A DNA stretch of 23,052 nt from a virus (IMGVR_UViG_3300009154_000294:1-23052); one strand, 5' to 3'. Shown: positions 1 through 6,552, counted from the first letter of the stretch. Numbers and translations are program-made. Notes: generated from the letters alone by a model not told the origin.

Positions 1-570
1 GCCAATACTGCGGCCAGCCGTCCGATCTACCCGGTGCAAATGGCCCATGACGACAGGCTTGCGGAGCATTTCAACGTGGTCGCGTACCGCGCTGGACTCT
101 GAATACATAAAGCCGTGGCCAAACGCAGTCCCGCCCAGATCCCGCCACCCCTTCTCAATATCGTAGGGCACATACTGCGCTTTCAAATCTTTGCACATAT
201 TGTAGATCTCCGATTTCGCCGACGTGCAACAGTGCGCCACAATAGCGCTAGGCGAGTATTGCAGGGCGGTTAGCCGGTGCTCATGGTTGCCCTCAAATAT
301 GTAACGTGGCGCCAGTTCTCGAACAAAATTAAGCCCAGCGTCAAAGTCCTCACGGATTGATGCAGTGCGTTCGGGAGAGTCTGGATCTTTCCTTGCGCTA
401 CCCATAAGCCCAGACAGATCCACAAAATCGCCTAGGTGAAGGATTGAATCTGCGTCTGGTTGCCACCGCCTTTTCATCTCTAACGCAGCCTTGCAGGCAG
501 CCGCATTTGCCAGGTGTCCATGGCTGCAACTAACGGCCAGCCACTTTTTCCATTTGCGGATTACCTTCAC
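1..570 (-). CDS. Calcineurin-like metallophosphoesterase, partial (C-terminus beyond the window)
   Basis: The frame stays open from a GTG at 570 to base 1, giving 190 codons with no stop, so the C-terminus lies outside the window. The translation shows the metallophosphoesterase motifs in order: SCSHGH near residue 14, LGDFVD near 46, GNHEHR near 94, GHGF near 152 and GHLH near 177. Such phage enzymes hydrolyse phosphomono- or diesters with two metal ions; the substrate cannot be read from sequence. The GTG overlaps the upstream stop (GTGA), typical of coupled translation, and later in-frame ATGs would lose the first motif. Oddity: the usual Asp of the first D-x-H motif is Cys (C-S-H). Family call is firm, role unknown. 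Confidence 0.85.
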   Translation of the reverse strand, partial: MKVIRKWKKWLAVSCSHGHLANAAACKAALEMKRRWQPDADSILHLGDFVDLSGLMGSARKDPDSPERTASIREDFDAGLNFVRELAPRYIFEGNHEHRLTALQYSPSAIVAHCCTSAKSEIYNMCKDLKAQYVPYDIEKGWRDLGGTAFGHGFMYSESSAVRDHVEMLRKPVVMGHLHRVDRTAGRSIG

Positions 571-881
571 TTTTTATCGATTGCGCTAGGGAATCCTTCA
601 AGCACAGCGAGAATCTGACGGCAACTCTCCCTGCTAGACGACGCGGCCACGCTCTCGTCACTCGCCCCCAGCAAAGCCAGATCGGCAATTACCGAAAGCT
701 GCATGCGTAAAGTATGTAGATACGTGCATAGGTCTAGGCATTCCTCCCACGCATCTTTCCACACGGGCCTGCGCCATAACGCTCCCCCGTGCTGCTCTTG
801 TCCCTTGCGGTACTTGGCATCCACGTCCTTCACTAAATCCGACAAGATGCCGGCCAAGTGCTTCTCGTGTTCGGGACTCAC
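567..881 (-). CDS. Small MazG-like or phage-specific helical protein
   Basis: The product is a 104-residue, mostly helical protein. Residues 23-36 read KYRKGQEQHGGALW, followed by an acidic EECLD at 46-50 and a predicted helix. A KY-x-x-G/EHGG stretch followed by E-E-x-x-D is common in small phage proteins related to all-alpha NTP pyrophosphatases (MazG/dUTPase-like), in which such acids bind magnesium. Only half of the usual paired acidic motif is visible, so enzymatic activity is uncertain. The start overlaps the endolysin stop by 4 bases (ATGA), and the stop overlaps the phosphoesterase start. It may act in nucleotide-pool cleansing, but that is inference from motif resemblance. Confidence 0.6.
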   Translation of the reverse strand: MSPEHEKHLAGILSDLVKDVDAKYRKGQEQHGGALWRRPVWKDAWEECLDLCTYLHTLRMQLSVIADLALLGASDESVAASSSRESCRQILAVLEGFPSAIDKK

Positions 882-1396
882 CGGCTACTCCACGGCTGAC
901 TACGGACTGTGCTGCTAGCCTTTGTTTTTTGCGGAATATCCTTGGCCCTTACTTGTTCCACACCCTCGCGTGGAATGTCACGCCAGCTCTTAAATAAACT
1001 GGTTTGCAGATGACCTGTTTCCCAGGTGATGCCGACTAGCCCAAAGCTCAGGCCCACGTGTTCGCCCAATTTGAACGCGGTTTCATCATCCCAATTTGCG
1101 ACCCATAGATCCGCATTTTTGGCCGTCCTTTTTAGCGGCACCCAATCGAACGCCAGCCCGTAGTTATGATAACTTTCCCCTGGGCGAGCCTTGGTCACGA
1201 TCTTGCCTTTGCTCGTCCTGCCTTTTGCAAAAAGCGCAGCCTGCTCCTCCATTGTCCGACGGCCGCAGTAGATCAGCGGCTCAATCCGGCTAGTGACCAT
1301 CTCGTTCACCCAGCCCCTTACCTGCTTTTGAAAGCCGACGTCTAATGTATCAATCGCCCGCAGGGTGCGGGAGCCAGCTTCAGCCAGGCTGGTCAC
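878..1396 (-). CDS. Endolysin: M15-family (VanY/T5-type) peptidoglycan peptidase
   Basis: This 172-residue protein has the zinc-peptidase signature of family M15: SYHNYGLAFD at 75-84 (ligands His77 and Asp84), then WETGHLQ at 125-131 (probable catalytic Glu126 and ligand His129). T5 endolysin and related L-alanyl-D-glutamate or D,D-peptidases share this layout and cut peptide cross-links of peptidoglycan at the end of infection. No signal peptide or membrane segment is present, so export would depend on a holin. It starts by ATGA overlap with the upstream lipoprotein gene and sits at the end of a cassette of small membrane proteins, which supports a lysis role. The C-terminal 25 residues are basic and Ser/Thr rich. 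Confidence 0.88.
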   Translation of the reverse strand: MTSLAEAGSRTLRAIDTLDVGFQKQVRGWVNEMVTSRIEPLIYCGRRTMEEQAALFAKGRTSKGKIVTKARPGESYHNYGLAFDWVPLKRTAKNADLWVANWDDETAFKLGEHVGLSFGLVGITWETGHLQTSLFKSWRDIPREGVEQVRAKDIPQKTKASSTVRSQPWSSR

Positions 1397-1638
1397 TGCC
1401 GCGCTCGCTCGCGTTGAGTTTCTGCCAAGCTGTCAGAAAGCGCTTTGAGCGATTCCGCAAACAAGTCTCGATAGGCTTGTGGGCACGGGGGGTTAGTGCG
1501 TTCTGCTTTGTCCCAGGCGTAGATGAAGTAGCTGATGCTGTCCGGGCTAGGCGGCGGGCCGTCCTGCGTTTGCGTCGTGGCACAGCTGCAGAGCGCAAAT
1601 GCGCTAATCAGTAGGAGGGCGTTTAGTCCACCACGCAT
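1393..1638 (-). CDS. Small lipoprotein, candidate outer-membrane spanin (Rz1-like)
   Basis: The protein has 81 residues. The N-terminus is a lipoprotein signal: Arg2, a hydrophobic run at 5-16, then LCSC with the likely lipidated Cys19. A proline-rich stretch (PPPSP) follows, then a helical, charged tail. Small proline-rich lipoproteins next to endolysins are typical o-spanins, which bridge the outer membrane during lysis. The ATG lies inside the 3' end of the upstream 55-residue membrane-protein gene in another frame (35-base overlap), recalling nested Rz/Rz1 pairs. It is longer than the mature part of lambda Rz1, and two extra cysteines are present (Cys17 and one in PPCPQ). Lipoprotein call is strong; spanin role is inference from context. 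Confidence 0.72.
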   Translation of the reverse strand: MRGGLNALLLISAFALCSCATTQTQDGPPPSPDSISYFIYAWDKAERTNPPCPQAYRDLFAESLKALSDSLAETQRERARQ

Positions 1639-1771
1639 CTATATCTCTCTGCCGCCTGCGTCGCTCTAGCTCTATGGCTTCCCAGTTGCGTTGCAGGGGC
1701 GATTTGCGTTTTAAGAACCACAGTACGATCCCGGTTATCCCGCCCAGCGCCGTTAAGATGCCGGCGATCAT
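1604..1771 (-). CDS. 55-residue membrane protein of the lysis cassette
   Basis: Translating the minus strand from the ATG at 1771 gives 55 residues ending at TAG. Residues 2-20 (IAGILTALGGITGIVLWFL) form one transmembrane helix, followed by KRK and a strongly charged helix (ELERRRRQRD, near 34-43). It begins 6 bases after the preceding 56-residue gene, and the lipoprotein gene starts within its 3' end. The nested partner would suit an i-spanin. However, the positive-inside rule puts the basic C-terminus in the cytoplasm, opposite to Rz topology, so it could equally be a small holin or antiholin. Its function is unproven; coding status is supported by spacing and the clear helix. Confidence 0.62.
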   Translation of the reverse strand: MIAGILTALGGITGIVLWFLKRKSPLQRNWEAIELERRRRQRDIDAWWTKRPPTD

Positions 1772-1777
1772 GGGTGG

Positions 1778-1948
1778 TTATTTTTTTGAAAACTTGGAAA
1801 GAAAATCGACGATCTTTTGCAGAGTCTTTTCAGGCTCATCGCCAGGGATGAACGAGGCAACCGCTGCAATAGCGGCAAGGGCGGCCGTGATTGCACCCAA
1901 TGCGCCAAGCCAATCGACCTTAAGCAGTGCGGGGATGATTGTTTCCAT
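1778..1948 (-). CDS. 56-residue single-helix membrane protein, holin candidate
   Basis: Reading from the ATG at 1948 gives a 56-residue protein. A hydrophobic Ala-rich stretch (about residues 13-34, with GALGAITAALAAIAAVASF) is flanked by acidic residues, then an amphipathic helix ends in SKFSKK. Size, a single glycine/alanine-rich membrane segment and position between the XhlA-like protein and the endolysin make it a holin candidate, since holins permeabilise the inner membrane to release endolysin. No sequence family is recognised. The ATG follows an AGGGG tract that is part of a short CCCC/GGGG hairpin, which could tune its translation. The 6-base gap to the next gene supports operon membership. 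Confidence 0.62.
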   Translation of the reverse strand: METIIPALLKVDWLGALGAITAALAAIAAVASFIPGDEPEKTLQKIVDFLSKFSKK

Positions 1949-1950
1949 GC

Positions 1951-1962
1951 CCCTAGCGGGGT
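1951..1962 (-). promoter_or_regulatory. Short hairpin covering the ribosome site of the 56-residue gene
   Basis: On the minus strand, CCCC-GCTA-GGGG lies 2 bases before the ATG at 1948. The GGGG arm is the only purine-rich, SD-like sequence for that gene, so pairing would hide it. The stem is only 4 bp, but all G-C. A role in timing holin translation is speculation. Confidence 0.3.
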
Positions 1963-1963
1963 G

Positions 1964-2224
1964 TCAAAGGCTGATGCGGCGCTTAATCAGTTCCCAGATC
2001 GTGCTAAACACGGCCCCAGATACAAGCGCCACCAGCCACAGCTTTGTCTTAATCGTGTGGGCGTCCCGCTCCATGTTGGTTAGGCGACCGTGATACTCGC
2101 CAAGGCTGGCTTGAGAGCGTTCTAGTAAATCCAGAATTACTGTCTGGCGGGTTTCTATTCTTGCTATCGCTTCTCGAGCTAGAGCCAGTCGTTCACTCAG
2201 CTCCGCTACTTGGTCTGCACTCAC
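1964..2224 (-). CDS. XhlA-like lysis-associated protein: coiled coil plus C-terminal membrane helix
   Basis: From the GTG at 2224 the product has 86 residues. Residues about 3-57 are a charged coiled coil, and residues about 62-80 (LWLVALVSGAVFSTIW) form one transmembrane helix, followed by KRR. This order, a soluble coiled coil then a C-terminal anchor, matches haemolysin XhlA-type proteins, which work with holins at the inner membrane. The GTG overlaps the stop of the upstream 57-residue gene (GTGA), as at other junctions here. In-frame TTG (2233) and GTG (2230) further upstream are alternatives, adding three or two residues. Family call rests on architecture, not on a recognised signature. 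Confidence 0.72.
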   Translation of the reverse strand: MSADQVAELSERLALAREAIARIETRQTVILDLLERSQASLGEYHGRLTNMERDAHTIKTKLWLVALVSGAVFSTIWELIKRRISL

Positions 2225-2394
2225 TTCCACCAATCTGCTGAGTCGTTAGATACTAGCTTTGTGATGGCCTTCCTTGCTTCTAATAAGCTCGTGGTAAGAT
2301 AAACCGCTGGCTTGCCGTCAATGTAGCCTAACGAGATAAAGCCCTCGTCTAATAGGTACTGCAGGGCTTTGCATGCTTGCTCGTCTTTGCTCAT
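2221..2394 (-). CDS. 57-residue protein of unknown function in the lysis cassette
   Basis: The frame from the ATG at 2394 encodes 57 residues with no membrane segment. The first half reads as a helix followed by ISLGYIDGKPAVYL, which could be a beta hairpin; a second helix and the C-terminal DWWK follow. The layout (helix, hairpin, helix) could be a tiny DNA- or protein-binding fold, but I do not recognise it. Coding is supported by ATGA overlap with the lipoprotein gene upstream, GTGA overlap with the XhlA-like gene downstream, and codon usage like its neighbours. It could be a lysis regulator or an unrelated small protein. Confidence 0.6.
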   Translation of the reverse strand: MSKDEQACKALQYLLDEGFISLGYIDGKPAVYLTTSLLEARKAITKLVSNDSADWWK

Positions 2395-2516
2395 TTGCTA
2401 GGAGTTCGGCCTGCGTCCTCGGCGGCTTGCATCATATCGTACGTTTGAAGAGTGTTTTTGTCTGCTTGCTTTGGAGAGCAAGAGCAGAGAAGAAGAAATA
2501 AAAGCAGAGGTGGCAT
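2391..2516 (-). CDS. 41-residue candidate lipoprotein
   Basis: The ATG at 2516 lies 1 base after the stop of the adhesin gene; the frame gives 41 residues. The N-terminus is MPPLLLFLLLCSCS: a very short hydrophobic stretch followed by LCSC, a plausible lipobox with Cys13. The mature part would be about 29 polar residues. The signal lacks the usual basic residue near the N-terminus, which lowers certainty. It is the second candidate lipoprotein within 1.2 kb of the endolysin, and the LCSC motif is shared with the 81-residue one. It could be an alternative o-spanin or a superinfection-exclusion lipoprotein. Both are inference. Confidence 0.55.
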   Translation of the reverse strand: MPPLLLFLLLCSCSPKQADKNTLQTYDMMQAAEDAGRTPSK

Positions 2517-2517
2517 T

Positions 2518-3012
2518 TTACAATTCAGCAATACTCCAAGACGATAAACTATTAATTTCACTTTGTGTTATGTCGGCACCGGATGGAATAAATATGATAC
2601 TATAAACTTCATGTTGAAAAACTTGCCTAACAAATCCTGTTGATGTTGGGAATAGCGACCCGCTTGCTGATACTGGAAGTTCATACACAACATCAGTAAT
2701 ACCGCTTCCATCTGCGTCTGGAGCAGTTGGGCATTTTATTAGAGAAGTAACAAGGGCCAAACTACCCCAACTGCTCCCCTGACTTCCAATTTGCACAAAA
2801 AAACTACAAAAAGAATTTCTATTTATTTTAACTGCAGAATAACCACCAGACTCATAGTTGTGATAATATGTAAATAAATCGCCTGTGTTTATTATGGGAG
2901 AGGGATTCCATGTTGTTTGATTAAGCGTTGCATTAGATAATGTAATATCTCCTGATTGATACCATTTTGCCTTAAAAATAGATTTTGGAGTAATTGCACG
3001 AAATAAGGGCAT
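2518..3012 (-). CDS. Putative distal tail adhesin or receptor-binding protein
   Basis: The start is the ATG at 3012, because a near-perfect SD (TTAGGAG) sits 8 bases before it; a longer frame to 3096 would overlap the upstream gene by 73 bases. The product has 164 residues, begins MPLFRAITPK, and is rich in aromatic residues, Ser, Thr and Gly with predicted beta strands. It resembles jelly-roll or lectin-like tips in general composition, but I do not recognise a family. It is the last structural gene before lysis and follows a fibre protein, a usual place for receptor-binding proteins. The gene is very AT-rich (about 27-30% GC in sampled stretches), unlike the head genes, which suggests recent acquisition. 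Confidence 0.6.
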   Translation of the reverse strand: MPLFRAITPKSIFKAKWYQSGDITLSNATLNQTTWNPSPIINTGDLFTYYHNYESGGYSAVKINRNSFCSFFVQIGSQGSSWGSLALVTSLIKCPTAPDADGSGITDVVYELPVSASGSLFPTSTGFVRQVFQHEVYSIIFIPSGADITQSEINSLSSWSIAEL

Positions 3013-3023
3013 TGATAATACTC

Positions 3024-4277
3024 CTAATAACTTGCCCACGAGGCCGTGCCTGTCGTCGCATATATAGCCGATAAAGTCGTGGTCGTAAATCCGCATTCAA
3101 AGTAATCACCGCTAGAAAGTGCCACCATAAATCCACCTCCGATAGTTGTGGCGGTTGTCCCGGCGTTCACAAATAACTTCCCTGCTCCGAGATTGTAGAC
3201 AGTAGCCATCTTGCGAGAGGTGTTGGCTGGGACGAGGGTGGCTGAAGTAAGTGACGCAAAACTGCCCGAGGTAATGGCGGTGGAGGAAATTGCTAGGTTG
3301 GCGGTGACCGTGCCACTAATCGCAGGGAGCGAGCCAATGGTGATGCTGTTGCCTACTGTTACTGCGTTGCTGATCGATGCCGTGACAGAGCCAATTTGAG
3401 CCGTACCAGCGGCCAAGGCAGGTAAGGAGCTGACGGTTACCGTTGTGCTCGTAAGAGTGACGGCATGCACAGGTACGGAGGCCAAGCTGACGGGTTGCGT
3501 GGCCTGATAAAATGTACCGCTGACTGGCTGTGTCGCCTGCCAGAACGTGCCAGAGACAGGTACCGTGCCGCTGATAGATGCGGTAACAGAGCCGATTTGG
3601 TTTGTGCCAGCCGCAAGTGCTGGCAAGGACGCCAAAGATGCGGGCTGAGTGGCCTGAAAGAATGTTCCGCTAACTGGTACTGTCCCAGAAATTGATGCGG
3701 TAACAGACCCAATCTGCGCCGTTCCTGCAACTAACGCTGGTAGCGTAGTTAGTGAGACTGGTTGAGTTGCCTGCCAGAACGTACCGCTGACGGGCTGCGT
3801 GGCTTGGAAGAATGTGCCGCTGACCGGTACGGTTCCTGAGATGCTCGCTGTTACTGAGCCAATCTGTGCCGTGCCTGCCCCGATCGTTACAGTGCCCCCG
3901 CCAATCGTCACTACGCCGATTCGGTTTGTGGATGTAAGGCACGTTGCGTTTACTAGAGTTCCATTGAGAGATTGCTGCAAACTTTGTCCATCAAAAGAAA
4001 CTGGCACAGTCCCGTAACTTTGAAATCCTTGCAATATACTTTGTCCAACAGATGCAAAATTAGTATTATTGGTCAGCGATGGGAGTACGCCAACCGTCAC
4101 AGTGCCGATGACAGTCGTGACTGAAGGAGCCTGAATTGAAATTGACGGCATCGTCACCACGTTCACGCTTACCACGTTTGCAACGGTGACTGTGTTGACC
4201 ATCACGCTGGACACAACGGGTGCGCTTAATGTGACTACGGCGGGCGTTTCGGTGATCTGAAGATAAATATCGCTCAT
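3024..4277 (-). CDS. Repeat-rich tail fibre protein
   Basis: This 417-residue protein is almost entirely Ser/Thr/Val/Gly-rich beta sequence. Residues 134-303 hold interleaved repeats: AGTAQIGSVTASIS-type units at 134, 184, 223 and 290, and GTFWQATQPVS-type units at 154, 165, 204, 243 and 254. The last 80 residues (SATLVPANTSRKMATVYN onward) resemble a C-terminal domain widely found on phage tail and decoration proteins, ending near an ALSSGDYFE strand. The repeats suggest an elongated trimeric fibre shaft with a compact tip. The gene starts by ATGA overlap with the BppU-like gene. Receptor binding is inference from position and composition. Confidence 0.72.
   Translation of the reverse strand: MSDIYLQITETPAVVTLSAPVVSSVMVNTVTVANVVSVNVVTMPSISIQAPSVTTVIGTVTVGVLPSLTNNTNFASVGQSILQGFQSYGTVPVSFDGQSLQQSLNGTLVNATCLTSTNRIGVVTIGGGTVTIGAGTAQIGSVTASISGTVPVSGTFFQATQPVSGTFWQATQPVSLTTLPALVAGTAQIGSVTASISGTVPVSGTFFQATQPASLASLPALAAGTNQIGSVTASISGTVPVSGTFWQATQPVSGTFYQATQPVSLASVPVHAVTLTSTTVTVSSLPALAAGTAQIGSVTASISNAVTVGNSITIGSLPAISGTVTANLAISSTAITSGSFASLTSATLVPANTSRKMATVYNLGAGKLFVNAGTTATTIGGGFMVALSSGDYFECGFTTTTLSAIYATTGTASWASY
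3369..3878 (-). repeat. Intragenic fibre-shaft repeats
   Basis: Within the fibre gene, two repeat types alternate: four copies of a roughly 14-residue unit (AGTxQIGSVTASIS, with one copy reading AGTNQ) and five copies of an 11-residue unit (GTFxQATQPxS). The copies are nearly identical in protein but differ at many synonymous positions, so they are old duplications held by selection on the protein rather than fresh tandem copies. Confidence 0.8.
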
Positions 4278-4609
4278 GGTATGGTTATCCTTGGACTCAA
4301 TGTCACAGCGCCTTCCAGCAGCCTAGTTGCGACCCCTGCGCTAGTTACCTGAATCAGGTCGTACCTTGCCCCAGCGGTAGGCACTAGCAGGCTGGCCGCT
4401 GACGTGACGGAAAGGCGGAGCTGCCCACCGGCCGCCGATACCACGCTAGTGGCAATCTGCGTGACTACGGTGCCCCCAGGCATCTGTCGGATCTGAGCCG
4501 TGAACGTCCGGCCAGCAAGGCTGATTGTCCCTTGAGTGGCGGTAGTAAGGAACAGATCCCGAGTCCAATCCGTCCCCTGTTCAATCGTGATGTTGTAAGT
4601 AGCGGCCAT
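4274..4609 (-). CDS. BppU-like small beta-sandwich tail protein
   Basis: The protein has 111 residues and a pattern common in phage tail-tip regions: YNITIEQGTDWTRDLFL at 5-21, then GRTFTAQIR near 33, a glycine turn before LRLSVTSA near 64-71, and YDLIQV, RLLEG and VTLSP at the end. This matches small Ig-like proteins usually found beside tail-fibre genes and sometimes labelled baseplate upper protein domain. It probably links the fibre downstream to the tail tip. It has no SD, starting 21 bases after the previous stop, and overlaps the fibre gene by 4 bases. The fold call is by pattern, and its exact partner is unknown. Confidence 0.65.
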   Translation of the reverse strand: MAATYNITIEQGTDWTRDLFLTTATQGTISLAGRTFTAQIRQMPGGTVVTQIATSVVSAAGGQLRLSVTSAASLLVPTAGARYDLIQVTSAGVATRLLEGAVTLSPRITIP

Positions 4610-4630
4610 GAGGTTGCCAAAGATGGAATG

Positions 4631-5539
4631 TCAAAGATTCCGATCGCTCACAATTTTCCATTTTACGTCTATATTAAGACTCCCCGATGAGCCGCCCTGG
4701 GCCCAATCCGTACCTACAGGGATGTTGATTCCATCGATTGATAAACGACTTTGCGTGGGGAATGATGTTGGTTGCTTGGAATCAGATTTAACAAACCCAG
4801 GCCAATTTACGTTATATGGGCTTCCTTCAAATGTAATCAGTGGAAAGATTTTCCCATTCGTTGTTTCATAATATGTCCCAAATGCATCAGATCCACTGGG
4901 AGTGTAGTTTAGGGAAAAAGAAGCGGGCTGCGTAATTTGATAGGATACATAAAAGTATTTTGTCTGTTCACGCACAACCGATGTTATATTCACCGATGTA
5001 ATTTGCTTTCCATGAGGCCATTCAGTAATTGGATTTTCATCGACTCCCCTGCTCCCTATGTACTGATTTTGAACGGTGGATCGAATTGTAAAAAAGGATG
5101 TGGCTTTTACCGTCTCGCCAGCGCATCGGTTATGACGCTGAAGGTTGATCCATTCATCCGGGTTTTTACCGTATTTTGTTGGTGTGCTGTTAAAAGTTGG
5201 GTCGGATACCAGGCTTGTTGTTCCATCTTCGTTATATTGTGGTTTTTTATTTTCCCTATTGTTTTGAATGGTTCCCACTTTTGTAATTTGATTCGTTCTT
5301 GCGCTGTATATTTTCGCATTATCATCCACAGTCCCGAGTGCGGTTGAACTTAGGGATAAATCGCAATCCCAAATAGCAAGATACAGCCATCTAAAATACT
5401 GAACGATTGAACAGTTAATCCCTTTTCTGGCGTCCCAAAAAAGCTTAAAGGTTTCAGTGGCATCAATGTACCATTCTGGGCGCTCTGGCGGCTTGCCATA
5501 AACAAAGCAAGGCGATTTATATCCAAGTTCTGTCAGCAT
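4631..5539 (-). CDS. Unknown tail-region protein, 302 residues
   Basis: I do not recognise a family. The N-terminal 75 residues hold a compact aromatic and cysteine-containing segment (YGKPPERPEWYIDATETF, IVQYFRWLYLAIWDCD). The rest is polar, Asn/Thr/Ser-rich and probably beta-structured (VNITSVVREQTKYFYVSYQ). The start ATG has a GGAGAG SD and overlaps the upstream stop by 7 bases. Position among fibre genes points to a virion tail component. The gene is AT-rich (about 32% GC in a sampled 60-base stretch) compared with the packaging genes, so it may have been acquired separately together with the two genes upstream. Confidence 0.6.
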   Translation of the reverse strand: MLTELGYKSPCFVYGKPPERPEWYIDATETFKLFWDARKGINCSIVQYFRWLYLAIWDCDLSLSSTALGTVDDNAKIYSARTNQITKVGTIQNNRENKKPQYNEDGTTSLVSDPTFNSTPTKYGKNPDEWINLQRHNRCAGETVKATSFFTIRSTVQNQYIGSRGVDENPITEWPHGKQITSVNITSVVREQTKYFYVSYQITQPASFSLNYTPSGSDAFGTYYETTNGKIFPLITFEGSPYNVNWPGFVKSDSKQPTSFPTQSRLSIDGINIPVGTDWAQGGSSGSLNIDVKWKIVSDRNL

Positions 5540-5934
5540 AACTCTCCAATCCCATGGGCGCGAGTCAACGAATCATGCGCATCAATAAACTTAATCCAAT
5601 CAGAGTGAATCGACCCCGTTTGTGCGTGTAGACGTGTCACGCACCAAGGCTCTTTGACCTGTTTTTTGGGACTAATCCTAGTTTCAAATCCGTGAATGCT
5701 CACGTAGATTACATAACGCGGATCGCAACCTACACGCAAAAGATGCAACAAAGCCTCATTCGTTTTGCATCTGGCCATGTTTGTATAAAACACGCGCCAA
5801 CCGGCCTGCGTCTGGTACAGCCTGGGCGCATATTCTGGCGGGTTAATTTGATCAAAATCCCCGATGACAAGATTATCGGAGCGCAAACAACGAATGCGGG
5901 TTCCTGTCGTAAGATTCCTTCCCTCGATAATCAT
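5533..5934 (-). CDS. Unknown tail-region protein, 133 residues
   Basis: The chosen start is the ATG at 5934, overlapping the upstream stop as ATGA. An earlier ATG at 5994 would add 20 residues inside the upstream gene and has no better ribosome site. The product begins MIIEGRNLTTGTRIRC and appears mixed alpha/beta, with YVIYVSIHGFETRI in the middle and six cysteines, including one at the C-terminus. I do not recognise the family. Its location between two other uncharacterised tail genes suggests a tail-tip or hub component, but a non-structural accessory role cannot be excluded. Confidence 0.58.
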   Translation of the reverse strand: MIIEGRNLTTGTRIRCLRSDNLVIGDFDQINPPEYAPRLYQTQAGWRVFYTNMARCKTNEALLHLLRVGCDPRYVIYVSIHGFETRISPKKQVKEPWCVTRLHAQTGSIHSDWIKFIDAHDSLTRAHGIGELC

Positions 5935-6551
5935 GCGTAGTATGCATTTATAAATTCCTGCGTTAAGGCCAGAGCTGGATACCCGGAATAACAAAAGAGC
6001 GGTGATAAAATGTTTGTCGTTACATTTTGTATTATATGATAATCCTTCTGCCCCTCTGTTGCCGAGATATAAGATCCAAGAGAAATTCTGGCATAGGTTT
6101 GTTTGCCGCCATTCACAACAGTACGTTCCAAGGTTGAGTCGTTATCTTGCGTTTTTATAGTGATATCTGTTATCGTCAGGTCGCTGATCTTGGCCTCCAA
6201 ATAAATTCTAGCAGGCGGCTTAAAATCAACCCATTTTTCAATGTTGTCCGGCTTTACGTTGCCGCTCCCAACTGTCCCGTTTAGAGCATAAAACTGATAT
6301 TTCTTGTCTTTTTGTTTTACGGAAAGTTTAAACGGATGTTCTAGAATAAAAGGGGATCCGCCTGAATTGCGTATGGTAAGAGTCGTGCCGCCGCTGGAAC
6401 GATTCACAAGATAACCCAAGCCAGGCTGTATCCGACAGGCATCTATCGCCTCTCGCATTTTATTTAGTTTGTCTACAAATTGTCGAACGTCAGGATTGGT
6501 AGCTACTTCAAAGGAGCCGCACTGAAAGCTGTCCGGCCTATCCGATGCCAT
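5931..6551 (-). CDS. Unknown tail-region protein, 206 residues
   Basis: No family is recognised in this 206-residue protein. The first 45 residues look helical (VRQFVDKLNKMREAIDAC), a feature seen at the start of fibre or trunk proteins that attach to the tail. The remainder is beta-rich with Asn, Gly and Thr, ending ALTQEFINAYYA. It begins 1 base after the stop of the large repeat protein and overlaps the next gene by 4 bases. Its helical N-terminus plus beta body may be an attachment region and a small fibre; this is inference only. Confidence 0.6.
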   Translation of the reverse strand: MASDRPDSFQCGSFEVATNPDVRQFVDKLNKMREAIDACRIQPGLGYLVNRSSGGTTLTIRNSGGSPFILEHPFKLSVKQKDKKYQFYALNGTVGSGNVKPDNIEKWVDFKPPARIYLEAKISDLTITDITIKTQDNDSTLERTVVNGGKQTYARISLGSYISATEGQKDYHIIQNVTTNILSPLFCYSGYPALALTQEFINAYYA

Positions 6552-6552
6552 T

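Noticed and set aside
5935-5994. 20-residue N-terminal extension of the 133-residue gene
   Set aside because: It lies wholly inside the upstream gene; the ATGA junction at 5934 is the pattern used elsewhere here.
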